This document shows, piece by piece, positions 1 through 6,906 of a stretch of DNA of 18,121 nt. Location of the stretch: contig JACSSB010000219.1 of NCBI GenBank assembly GCA_014879435.1, forward strand, positions 1-18,121, read 5' to 3'. Numbering within the stretch: the first letter of the stretch is position 1; each line of letters opens with the position of its first letter. The notes under the pieces were generated by a model, which worked only from the letters and a program-made list of their open reading frames with translations, was not told where the DNA came from and did not search any database. The position numbers and the translations under genes were made by a program. The stretch comes from Phycisphaerales bacterium (GTDB lineage Bacteria; Pseudomonadota; Gammaproteobacteria; Competibacterales; Competibacteraceae).

Positions 1-335
1 CGTCCGCACTCGAAGCGGTCGGTGGTCAAATAACCATAATTACGCTTCTCTACCAGCACCTGATCGCCGACTTTCAGCTGTGCCAACCGCGAGGTAAAGG
101 CGCCATCGGGCACGATGATGGAATAGAACTCCAAAAATTCGTCGTAAGGTGCCGAACAGATCGAATAGGCCCGCCAGACCAGATCACCGTTATCCCCTTC
201 AACACCCAACCGGGCGAACTGACCGGCAATAAAGCGATAAGACTGGCTGCGGGTGGTTTTGAAGGAAAAGAGATTGGATGCCCAAGTACGGATTTCCGTA
301 ATGGTCTCTGTGGTGTATTTATCGCTGGCCTTCAT
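1..335 (-). CDS. fpr: Ferredoxin--NADP+ reductase, N-terminal part (cut by window edge)
   Basis: The first 111 residues of a flavoprotein that moves electrons between NADPH and ferredoxin or flavodoxin in the cytoplasm. The FAD-binding beta-barrel is visible: the FAD-binding motif R-A-Y-S is at residues 55-58, followed by a conserved S-A-P-Y-D-E stretch, then a segment like the 'PDGAFTSRL' loop typical of bacterial Fpr. The NADP-binding half lies beyond base 1. The ATG at 333-335 has an AGGA about ten bases upstream and fits the family's short N-terminus. It is transcribed away from the SulP gene, from an AT-rich leader at about 336-500. The family call is firm; the exact paralogue is not determined. 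Confidence 0.9.
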   Translation of the reverse strand, partial: MKASDKYTTETITEIRTWASNLFSFKTTRSQSYRFIAGQFARLGVEGDNGDLVWRAYSICSAPYDEFLEFYSIIVPDGAFTSRLAQLKVGDQVLVEKRNYGYLTTDRFECG

Positions 336-767
336 CGGGATCGATCCTGTCACAGTTGCACGGATTAGAGGTCGCGGCCGAAAGACTGCAGTGAGTTCCA
401 GAGTATTTCGCCAGACTATTGAACGTATACAGATTAGAGCAAAACCATTCGCTATAAAAAGAAATAAAAATTCATTTAATTATAATTAAAAATGATTTTC
501 GATGGGTTCTGGAAGGCAGATCCCAAATCACCGACTCTCATGGCAAGATGAAAATCCGAAAAACCATACCCTTGATATGTCATATTATTTACGTCCCCTT
601 CATGAGCGGTTCTTCGTTCTCTCGAACGACGACCCTACCGAGATGATCGACGCCATATAGCAACCGCAAACCGACCATGGCCGCACTGTGCACCAAAGCC
701 ATGATCAGAAAAATCTTAAAAGCCTCTGGCGACCAGCGCCAACCACCTTCCTGAACAGCTCCTCTGA
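336..767. promoter_or_regulatory. Divergent intergenic region between fpr and the SulP gene
   Basis: This 430-base gap should hold the fpr promoter (-) and the SulP promoter (+). Bases 440-500 are strikingly AT-rich compared with the GC-rich genes around them, and contain a perfect 16-bp palindrome, TTTAATTATAATTAAA, at 475-490. Such a tract could be an UP-element or a regulator site for fpr, but no named operator is recognised. A possible small ORF on the minus strand (589-702) is listed separately. No terminator with a T-tract is seen. Confidence 0.4.
589..702 (-). CDS. Possible 37-aa membrane peptide, doubtful
   Basis: A short open frame read divergently from the SulP gene. From the ATG at 700-702 it encodes a hydrophobic stretch (MALVHSAAMVGLRLLYGV) followed by a charged tail ending in E-E-P-L-M-K-G-T. 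The open frame continues upstream to 897, but that part overlaps the SulP start antisense and reads as arginine-rich shadow sequence. The hydrophobic plus charged pattern looks protein-like. The ribosome binding site is poor, with a GAGG about 18 bases away. I do not recognise a family. It could equally be chance coding in a spacer. Confidence 0.25.
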   Translation of the reverse strand: MALVHSAAMVGLRLLYGVDHLGRVVVRENEEPLMKGT

Positions 768-2918
768 ATGAATCGCCATTCCGCTCTCTTCTCCGATCTG
801 CGCGGTGGATTGATCGCCGCCGCCGTGGTGCTGCCGCAAGCCACTGCCTTCGGGGTGACCGTGTTTGCCCCCTATCTTGGTACTGCACCCGGTGCACTCG
901 CTGGCTTGTTCGGAGCCATTGGACTCTTGCTGATCTCTGGATCTGGCGGCGGTACGGTGGGCCTGATCAGCGGTCCAACCGGTGCCAGCATGGCGTTGCT
1001 GGGCGGTACAGCCACGATCCTCGTCGCTACCGGCACACCGGCAGACCATGTTGCTTCGGCGCTCTTTGCCGTCACCGTTTTCGCTGGATTGTTCCAGTTG
1101 CTGATCGTGCTGGTCGGCGGCGGTCGGCTGATGAAATTCATTCCCTACCCCGTCATCGCTGGTCTCACGACCGGGACTGGTCTGCTGCTGATCCTGTCGC
1201 AAGTGAAACCGCTACTCGGTATCAGCTACGGCGGCCTATGGGTCCAGTGGTCCTGGTTGCCGATGATCACTACATTGGTGGCATTCTGGGCCACCCGTTA
1301 TGCGCCGCGCTATCTGTCGCCAGATGTGCCCGGCCCTTTGCTGGGCCTGTTTGGCGGCACGGCCTTCTATCAAATCGTCCTGTACACCGCCAATCCACCC
1401 GCAGTACCGAAACATTGGGTTATTGGCACCTTGCCCAAGCTGTCGGAATTTCACATTGCCATCGATCAATTCGCAACTTGGCCCAACCTGCCTTGGTCGC
1501 TAATCCTGCATGCCGCTTTTGCCTTGGCGGTGCTGTCGTCGCTCAACACCCTGCTGACCTCGATGCTGGCCGACACCACCACGGGTCTGCGCCATAATGC
1601 ACGCCGCGAACTGCTGGCCCAAAGCATCGGCCAGATCGCTGTCGGCCTGATCGGAGGTATGGCCGGTGCTGCCAGTGTGGGTGGCACCACTACCGCCATC
1701 CGCGCCGGTGCCCGGCGCTGGGCTGCCCTGAGCGCTGGCATCCTCCTCCTGGTGGCACTGTCATTCGCGGGTCCATTGGGGCAATGGCTGCCGACCAGTG
1801 CGCTGGCTGGCATCATCATCGCCTCGGCGCTCAATCTACTGGAGCGAGATATCATTGCCTGGGCTCGCCGCCGCCGGACTCGCTTAGATGCAGCAAGCGC
1901 TCTGCTGGTTGCGGGGATCACCGTTGGCTACGACCTGATGGCAGCGGTGCTGGCCGGTCTGGCGATTGCTATTTTGCTGTTCATGCGCCAACAAAGCCGC
2001 CTACCGATCATCCATCGACGGACCACCGCCACCGAACGCCCCTCGGTACGACAACGGCCCGCCGAACAAGCTGCACTATTGGCGCTCAACGGTGACCGTA
2101 TCGTGCTGTATGAACTACGCGGCAATTTGTTCTTCGCCAAGGCAGATCAGTTATTCGAACAGATGTTGCCGGACATCGACCGACAAGCCTGGATCATCCT
2201 CCACCTGCGCCGGGTGCTCCACATCGATCTCTCCAGCGTGCGCCTGCTGCAACAGATCGCGGCACGCTTGGGTGCGCACGGTGGTGAATTGCTGTTTTGT
2301 GAGGTCCATGACAATCTGGGCTTAGGGCCTTCGGTGGAGCGCACCCTACGCCGACTCAGTTTGAAAGATCACCGGCTCAACGTACGGACTTTCCCCAGTA
2401 CCGATCAAGCTTTGGAATATGCCGAGAATGCGCTACTGCACGCCTTGGGCTATGCCCCCACCGTCATGCAGCGCTACGTTGCTTTGCAGGATATGGATCT
2501 GTGTCAGGGTATGCGGCCAGAAGAAATCGATGCCCTGGCGGCGGTGTTGCGACCACGCGAACTGGAGCGCAACGAAACGCTCTTTGCCGCAGGCGATTCC
2601 GGCTCCGAACTCTATCTGGTTCTGCGTGGCCGGGTGGATATTCGCATTCGGGTCACCGCCGATCGCCATAAACGCTTGGCAGTCTTCGGACCCGGCACCC
2701 TATTTGGAGAGGTGGCATTTCTCGATCCCGGCGTGCGTACTGCCGAGGCAATAGCGATGAAGCCCAGCGAACTGCTGGTGCTGAACCGTGCCGATTTCAG
2801 CCAATTGCGAGAAGCGCATCCAGATGCCGCCATCGCACTGTTACTGGCACTCGGCCAGATCCAGAGCCGGGCGATGCGCTGGAGCGCTAAGGAAATTCAG
2901 CGACTGATGCAGTGGTAA
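768..2918 (+). CDS. SulP family anion transporter with STAS and cyclic-nucleotide-binding domains
   Basis: A 716-aa inner-membrane transporter of the SLC26/SulP family, which moves sulfate, bicarbonate or other anions. Residues 1-415 are strongly hydrophobic and begin with the family's first helix (DLRGGLIAAAVVLPQATAFGV). A cytoplasmic STAS domain follows at about 440-550 (YELRGNLFFAKADQLFE), then a CAP-like cyclic-nucleotide-binding domain at about 570-705. Its phosphate-binding cassette (FGEVAFLDPGVRTA, about 645-658) keeps the key Glu and Arg. An in-frame TGA stands directly before the ATG, so the start cannot be earlier. There is no clear Shine-Dalgarno. The gene stands alone, converging with the ribonuclease gene 10 bases away. 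The nucleotide domain suggests gating by cAMP or a similar ligand. Substrate is unknown. Confidence 0.9.
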   Translation: MNRHSALFSDLRGGLIAAAVVLPQATAFGVTVFAPYLGTAPGALAGLFGAIGLLLISGSGGGTVGLISGPTGASMALLGGTATILVATGTPADHVASALFAVTVFAGLFQLLIVLVGGGRLMKFIPYPVIAGLTTGTGLLLILSQVKPLLGISYGGLWVQWSWLPMITTLVAFWATRYAPRYLSPDVPGPLLGLFGGTAFYQIVLYTANPPAVPKHWVIGTLPKLSEFHIAIDQFATWPNLPWSLILHAAFALAVLSSLNTLLTSMLADTTTGLRHNARRELLAQSIGQIAVGLIGGMAGAASVGGTTTAIRAGARRWAALSAGILLLVALSFAGPLGQWLPTSALAGIIIASALNLLERDIIAWARRRRTRLDAASALLVAGITVGYDLMAAVLAGLAIAILLFMRQQSRLPIIHRRTTATERPSVRQRPAEQAALLALNGDRIVLYELRGNLFFAKADQLFEQMLPDIDRQAWIILHLRRVLHIDLSSVRLLQQIAARLGAHGGELLFCEVHDNLGLGPSVERTLRRLSLKDHRLNVRTFPSTDQALEYAENALLHALGYAPTVMQRYVALQDMDLCQGMRPEEIDALAAVLRPRELERNETLFAAGDSGSELYLVLRGRVDIRIRVTADRHKRLAVFGPGTLFGEVAFLDPGVRTAEAIAMKPSELLVLNRADFSQLREAHPDAAIALLLALGQIQSRAMRWSAKEIQRLMQW

Positions 2919-2928
2919 ATCGCGCCGC

Positions 2929-4797
2929 TCAGCCGACTTTGAAATAAGTCTCGCGCGCCGGTAATTCGATGCCCGTCAGCCGCAACGGCAGCACTTGGTC
3001 CAAGGCCACATCGGCAGCCACCTTGACCCGCGCTTCTAAGGCCAAGGCGGGCACCAGTACCGTGCTGCGCGGCGACCGTTTTTCGACCAATATTCCTTCA
3101 CCGCGCCAGCCAGGATGCTGCTGAAGATAGGCCGCCGTCCAATGCGCACGCGACAGCCGCTCGGTTCGTCGCACACCAACCGCCGCTGCTTCTGCCGCGC
3201 CGACCCGTTCCACGATAGCCTGGGTGTCCAACAATGGGCCGCCACGCAAAAACTGCCGCAATTGCTGGTGGGCAACCAGATCCAGATAACGCCGCAACGG
3301 GCTGGTCACCTGCGCATAGACCTCCAGTCCCAAACCACCATGCGGACCGGGCTGGCTACTGTACTGACGCGGACGCAAACTACGCCGCAGGGCATACATC
3401 GCTGCTAGCCCACTCGGTGCTCGTTCCGATGCGTCCACCACGACTTCCTGAGTCGCGAATGGAAATGATAATTCGTGCTCCAGCGCGAAGCGCGCCGCCG
3501 CTGCACCGGCCATCAACATGGCTTCGGCCACCAGCAACCGGCTGCGCAAGCGCGGCAGCGGTCTGATGCTCACCCGCCCGTTGGCAACGTGCATCTTCAC
3601 TTCTGGTAGATCGATGAATACCGCTCGGTTGGCACGACGCAGCGCCCGATGGCGAAGGGTGCTTTCATCCATCTGGCGGAACGGCTCCTGATCTAAGCGT
3701 TGCTCCACCTCTTCGTAACTCAGCCGCTGAACCCGGACCCAACTGGGTACGATTTCAACATCACTCACTGCACCCGCATCGTCCAGATCCAGACCGAACG
3801 AGAGTGCCGGTGAAATATCGCTCAGACCCAAGCCCAAGCGCCCGATCATCGCCTCCGGCAACATCGGCACGGTGGTTTCTGGCAAATACAGCGTCGCCCC
3901 ACGCCCACGAGCCTCCAGATCGAGCGGACTGTCTGGCGGGACCAAGGCTGCCACATCGGCGACATGCACCCACAGCCGATTCCCCTCCAGGCTCAGGGCG
4001 TCGTCGGGATCGAGATTATCCTCATCGTCAATGGCATATGCCGCCAATCCGGTCAAATCCAGCCGTGGTTCCTCCGGCAATTCAGGCAGTTCCGTCGCCG
4101 ATGCGATCAACGATACGCCGACCCGCTGAGGATAAGGATTGACCATCTCATCCCAATACTTCAGTCGCAACAATAGAGCATGTGCGCTTTCTGGATTTTG
4201 GTGACAATCGAGTGCTTGTAATACCCGACTCTGCTCGCGCTGACCCCAGGCTACTTCCTCAATTTCGCGTAGGAACACGGCATCCTCAGCGGAACAGCGG
4301 CCCGCACGAGCGCGATTCAAAAAGCCAGTCCATGCCTCGCGTTCGGCCGCCTTCGCCTCGCGCGCCGCCCGTTCCTGCGCCACCTCGGCCAATGGCCGGG
4401 TACTGATCGCTTCGGGTACACCCTGAAAATACAAGCCCTCGTCCAGCAATCGCCAAGTAGCCCAAGCGGTGGCCGGGGTATAAGCACCAAAGATCAATTC
4501 CGCCAATTCAGACAGCGTGGTGGACTCTCCATCCAGCAATTCACAGGCTGCCTCCACCTCACCGGGCGAAAGAGCGTTGAGTTCGCTAAATCCGCGCACT
4601 GGCCCAGGATGTAGCAACAACACGTCCTTGGGACGCACGCGCAGTAGTCGCCCATCCTCTAGCTCGATCTCCAACTTTTCGCCGATCTGAGTGATTCGGG
4701 CCGGACCATTCTTATAAAGCACCAGGCTGTGTTGTTGAGGAATCTTCATTGGGTCTTGGGACAATTGGGGCTTAAATGCAAGTTCATAACTTGCCAT
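2929..4797 (-). CDS. RNB-domain 3'-5' exoribonuclease (RNase II/R family), with a toxin-derived N-terminal extension
   Basis: A 622-aa exoribonuclease that degrades RNA to nucleotides. The RNB catalytic domain begins near residue 248; the metal-binding aspartates are at 255-268 (AIDDEDNLDPDDAL), matching the family's D-x(n)-D-x-D-D pattern. The RNase II signature S-P-L-R-R-Y-x-D-L follows near residue 490. Residues 17 onward (MKIPQQHSLVLYKNGPARI) look like the native start (ATG at 4747-4749), which has no visible ribosome binding site. Residues 1-16 (MASYELAFKPQLSQDP) look instead like the beginning of a RelE/ParE toxin, and their ATG overlaps the end of the upstream antitoxin gene by 14 bases. 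Translation may therefore be coupled to the antitoxin and yield a fused protein. Closer to the short RNB proteins of gammaproteobacteria than to full RNase R. Confidence 0.88.
   Translation of the reverse strand: MASYELAFKPQLSQDPMKIPQQHSLVLYKNGPARITQIGEKLEIELEDGRLLRVRPKDVLLLHPGPVRGFSELNALSPGEVEAACELLDGESTTLSELAELIFGAYTPATAWATWRLLDEGLYFQGVPEAISTRPLAEVAQERAAREAKAAEREAWTGFLNRARAGRCSAEDAVFLREIEEVAWGQREQSRVLQALDCHQNPESAHALLLRLKYWDEMVNPYPQRVGVSLIASATELPELPEEPRLDLTGLAAYAIDDEDNLDPDDALSLEGNRLWVHVADVAALVPPDSPLDLEARGRGATLYLPETTVPMLPEAMIGRLGLGLSDISPALSFGLDLDDAGAVSDVEIVPSWVRVQRLSYEEVEQRLDQEPFRQMDESTLRHRALRRANRAVFIDLPEVKMHVANGRVSIRPLPRLRSRLLVAEAMLMAGAAAARFALEHELSFPFATQEVVVDASERAPSGLAAMYALRRSLRPRQYSSQPGPHGGLGLEVYAQVTSPLRRYLDLVAHQQLRQFLRGGPLLDTQAIVERVGAAEAAAVGVRRTERLSRAHWTAAYLQQHPGWRGEGILVEKRSPRSTVLVPALALEARVKVAADVALDQVLPLRLTGIELPARETYFKVG
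4750..4797 (-). pseudogene. Remnant of a RelE/ParE-type toxin gene (first 16 codons)
   Basis: Directly after the antitoxin gene, with the 14-base overlap usual in toxin-antitoxin operons, lies an ATG and 16 codons reading MASYELAFKPQLSQDP. Many RelE-family toxins start with M-A-x-Y-x-L-x-F-K-x-S/P and then an 'A-K-D-L' turn. The frame then runs without a stop into the likely native ATG of the ribonuclease gene. The rest of the toxin, about 70 residues including all catalytic positions, is missing. The most economical reading is a deletion that joined a toxin start to the ribonuclease gene. The match is short, so chance resemblance cannot be excluded. Confidence 0.5.
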
Positions 4798-5008
4798 ACG
4801 ATTTCAGATCTTTCAGCAGAGTCTCGTAGCTCAGCATTGGCTCCTCAGCACGCTCTTCGAATGCACGCAAATCTTCTGCATCTTCATGCAGAGCTAACCG
4901 CACCGATTCATTTCCCACTTCAAATACGGATTGGCGCGTATTTGTGGCCTTGACCCGCAACGCATGATAAGTTTTTGAATCAGAATAATATTTTGATTTA
5001 TTAGACAT
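4784..5008 (-). CDS. RelB/RHH-like type II antitoxin, orphan
   Basis: A 74-aa protein. Residues 1-40 have the pattern of a short ribbon-helix-helix DNA-binding domain (ALRVKATNTRQSVFEVGNES). The tail (EDLRAFEERAEEPMLSYETL) closely follows the 'EDLxAFEERAxEPxxSYxxxxxxLKxxGxI' ending of antitoxins that pair with RelE/ParE toxins. The ATG at 5006-5008 follows a GAGAGA ribosome binding site; the open frame upstream of it is not needed. Such antitoxins bind and neutralise a toxin and repress their own promoter. Here the partner is reduced to a stub fused to the ribonuclease gene, so the antitoxin has no visible cognate toxin. If it still represses its promoter it may also influence ribonuclease expression. 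Confidence 0.72.
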   Translation of the reverse strand: MSNKSKYYSDSKTYHALRVKATNTRQSVFEVGNESVRLALHEDAEDLRAFEERAEEPMLSYETLLKDLKSYGKL

Positions 5009-5155
5009 TTCTCTCGCAACAAAGCACCTTTGTGCCTCGAAATAACACATAAAGCTTCTCAATCGATGAGCAGCGGAGAGCAGGATCAGGAGAGGCGGGG
5101 AAGCCTTTGTAGTTTGAGCTCAGATCACAGCTCGTCAGGACCGTTGTACCTACAG

Positions 5156-5168
5156 CGAATTGTTAGGC
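5156..5168 (-). repeat. Integron attC-like core site at the 3' end of the 190-aa gene
   Basis: Read on the minus strand, the stop codon of the gene lies inside GCCTAACAATTCG. This fits the attC inner core RYYYAAC and the AATTCG that often follows it. In integron cassettes the stop codon commonly falls inside this site. No matching GTTRRRY partner was found within the next 150 bases, so a complete folded attC is not present. Confidence 0.3.
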
Positions 5169-5735
5169 ACGGATCCAACTGAGTTTGCCATCACGCATTT
5201 CTCTGTAGGACATGATGAAAAGATATTCGGTATCGCTACATTCTGGATGAAAAGCGTTTACACGGGACTGCATATCTCGTAGGCAGGCGATCTTGTCCCT
5301 TAGGAAGTTTTGTTTTGCCTTATTGGTCTTTTCATCTTCTGCCCAATCGTAGCTAACGATTACTTTGAGGGGTGCTCTCCAGTGAAGCAGTTTCCACATT
5401 TCCGTCTCGAGATCCTCATCAAACTCATGCTCGATCAAAGCATGGACCTCTAACGGATAGGAAGGGTTGTTATTATGAAGACTTTTTCCTCCCATATAGA
5501 GTGCATCGACTGAGTATCGCTCGGTCCAGTATTCCAGATGTCGGTCATCTCTGATCAAGCGGTACATGACTCGATGAAAAAACCCATTTGGATTCCCCAA
5601 CATTTTCTGTGTCCATGATTTCCTCCCATCCCTCCATGGGGTCAACCCTGTTATGTGTTCTTGCGAACAAAATCTCCTCCACTCCACCTGGAATGCACTG
5701 AAAAATTCATCACCAGTAATTTTCGGACTCGGCAT
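5163..5735 (-). CDS. Hypothetical protein, 190 aa; possible nuclease-fold protein in a cassette-like setting
   Basis: I do not recognise a named family. The ATG at 5733-5735 has a textbook AGGAG seven bases upstream, and that AGGAG lies within the longer open frame, so the shorter start is preferred. No signal peptide or membrane segment is seen. The central part has an acidic residue in a strand (SVDALYM, D77), then a hydrophobic strand with I-E-H-E-F (E102, E104), then a helix and strand ending KVIVSYDW. That order of D, E-x-E and lysines loosely recalls the PD-(D/E)XK nuclease fold, but this is inference only. Base composition is visibly more AT-rich than petABC or cco, suggesting transfer. 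The gene is bounded by attC-like core sites at both ends. Confidence 0.75.
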   Translation of the reverse strand: MPSPKITGDEFFSAFQVEWRRFCSQEHITGLTPWRDGRKSWTQKMLGNPNGFFHRVMYRLIRDDRHLEYWTERYSVDALYMGGKSLHNNNPSYPLEVHALIEHEFDEDLETEMWKLLHWRAPLKVIVSYDWAEDEKTNKAKQNFLRDKIACLRDMQSRVNAFHPECSDTEYLFIMSYREMRDGKLSWIRA

Positions 5736-5748
5736 ATCGCTTCTCCTC

Positions 5749-5755
5749 ATCTAAC
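5749..5755 (-). repeat. Integron core-site-like GTTAGAT just before the 190-aa gene
   Basis: On the minus strand GTTAGAT fits the recombination core GTTRRRY. It lies 13 bases before the start codon, the usual position of a cassette boundary. The motif is only seven bases long and alone proves little. No complete attC or attI sequence is recognised upstream. Confidence 0.28.
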
Positions 5756-5829
5756 AAATGAAAGAAACTTCCTCACTCCAAACATGATTGAATTTTCAGA
5801 CTGAAGCACTCACACGACAGAGGAAATCT

Positions 5830-5931
5830 ATGGTCACGCTCGGCCTTAATCTCGCTAAGAATCTACTCGCCTCGCATAAAACTAGCCAGAGCAGTCAAGA
5901 TTGGCCGAAGCACCAACACCGCCAACGTTGA
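5830..5931 (+). pseudogene. Possible fragment of an IS110-type transposase N-terminus
   Basis: A 33-codon frame preceded by AGAGG begins MVTLGLNLAKNLLASHKTS. IS110-family transposases begin with a RuvC-like strand reading x-x-G-I-D-L-A-K-N-x-F-x-x-H, and this matches at G, L-A-K-N and H. The catalytic Asp is replaced by Asn. The frame stops soon after, and no further transposase sequence is recognised downstream. The match covers only about a dozen residues. Confidence 0.25.
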
Positions 5932-6306
5932 TGTGGAACAGGCTAAACCTAACATAGGGAGAGCTGGAATCAGATAACCCTGCCAGTGTCATGGATCGCC
6001 ACGCGGCGAAATATGTCACTTACAAGAAACACGGCTTATGTTGGCGCAAATGCACTGTTTACCCCAGTTCATGATCAAGCACATGGACCCTACTACCCTG
6101 CTTGCGGTAATATTTTCCGTTGTACCGTGAGGGTCATGGGAGCCTGAACCGATTCATAATTAGGGGGCGCTCCACATATTTTCTCAAAGCCACCCGCTCC
6201 GGCCCAGTAGGACGTACGACCGGGTTCCGGCAAATGCGAAATCATAATGATATTCGGGCCGCCAACCATTCATATTAACGATAAACCAACAATCGGGAGA
6301 CTGCTT

Positions 6307-6906
6307 ATGAGTACGGTAGATGCCGTTGACCTCGGCAGACGCCGCTTTCTGACCGCCACAGCAACTGTGGTCGGCGGCGTAGGTGTGGCATTCGTCGCGG
6401 TTCCATTCTTGAAATCCTGGTCGCCCAGTGAACGCGCCCGCGCCGCCGGTGCTCCGGTGGAGGCCGATATCAGCAAGCTGGAAGAAGGTGCCCAAATCAC
6501 CGTCGAATGGCGTGGCAAACCAGTCTGGCTGTTGAAGCGCACCAAGCAGATGTTGGAAGATCTGCCTACCCTGAACAGCCAATTGGTTGACCCGAATTCC
6601 GAGACAGCCAGCCAGCAACCCAAATATGCGCAAAATCCCTATCGCTCCATCAAACCAGAGACACTGGTACTAGTCGGCATCTGTACCCATCTCGGTTGCT
6701 CGCCCATTTTCCGTCCCGACATTGCCCCTCCAGATTTAGGGCCGGCGTGGAAAGGTGGTTATTACTGCCCCTGCCATGGCTCTCGCTTCGATCTGGCTGG
6801 CCGTGTTTACAAGGATGTTCCCGCGCCGACAAACCTGGAAGTGCCTTCCTATCGGTATCTGAGCGACTCGCGTGTGTTGATTGGCGTTGACCCGGAGACT
6901 GCATAA
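6307..6906 (+). CDS. petA: Ubiquinol-cytochrome c reductase, Rieske iron-sulfur subunit
   Basis: A 199-aa subunit of the cytochrome bc1 complex; it carries the Rieske [2Fe-2S] cluster that takes the first electron from ubiquinol. A twin-arginine signal (LGRRRFLTATATVVGG) is followed by one uncleaved membrane helix (about 10-36), consistent with Tat insertion. The cluster motifs are CTHLGC (C126, H128, C131) and CPCHGS (C154, C156, H157). The two extra cysteines form the stabilising disulfide. The ATG at 6307 follows GGGAG at a good distance and places the Tat motif near the N-terminus; the frame is open to an earlier ATG at 6247 but that lacks a ribosome binding site. The gene overlaps petB by one base (TAATG). 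Confidence 0.96.
   Translation: MSTVDAVDLGRRRFLTATATVVGGVGVAFVAVPFLKSWSPSERARAAGAPVEADISKLEEGAQITVEWRGKPVWLLKRTKQMLEDLPTLNSQLVDPNSETASQQPKYAQNPYRSIKPETLVLVGICTHLGCSPIFRPDIAPPDLGPAWKGGYYCPCHGSRFDLAGRVYKDVPAPTNLEVPSYRYLSDSRVLIGVDPETA

Larger units (their letters stand above)
5736..6306. other. Gene-poor region upstream of petABC
   Basis: About 570 bases without a convincing full-length gene. Base composition is mixed and no long frame has protein-like character. It must contain the petABC promoter, probably in the last 200 bases, but I see no clear -35/-10 pair. A small hairpin, CGCC-ACGC-GGCG, lies near 5998-6009. A possible IS110-like fragment at 5830-5931 is listed separately. Together with the accessory genes to its left, the stretch looks like debris of past insertions. 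Confidence 0.5.

Noticed and set aside
253..489. 78-aa plus-strand frame over the fpr start and leader
   Set aside because: It overlaps the fpr coding region antisense and ends in AT-rich spacer; no ribosome binding site.
705..1202. 165-aa minus-strand frame across the start of the SulP gene
   Set aside because: Its product is a Gln/Ser/Gly/Arg-rich shadow of a clearly coding plus-strand gene.
5009..5168. Complete integron attC site after the 190-aa gene
   Set aside because: Only the first core (GCCTAAC) is present; no GTTRRRY partner with pairing arms was found in the following 150 bases, so I report only a core-like site.
5931..6306. Further transposase sequence after the IS110-like start
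   Set aside because: No frame downstream shows recognisable IS110 motifs and no terminal repeats were found, so only a low-confidence fragment is listed.
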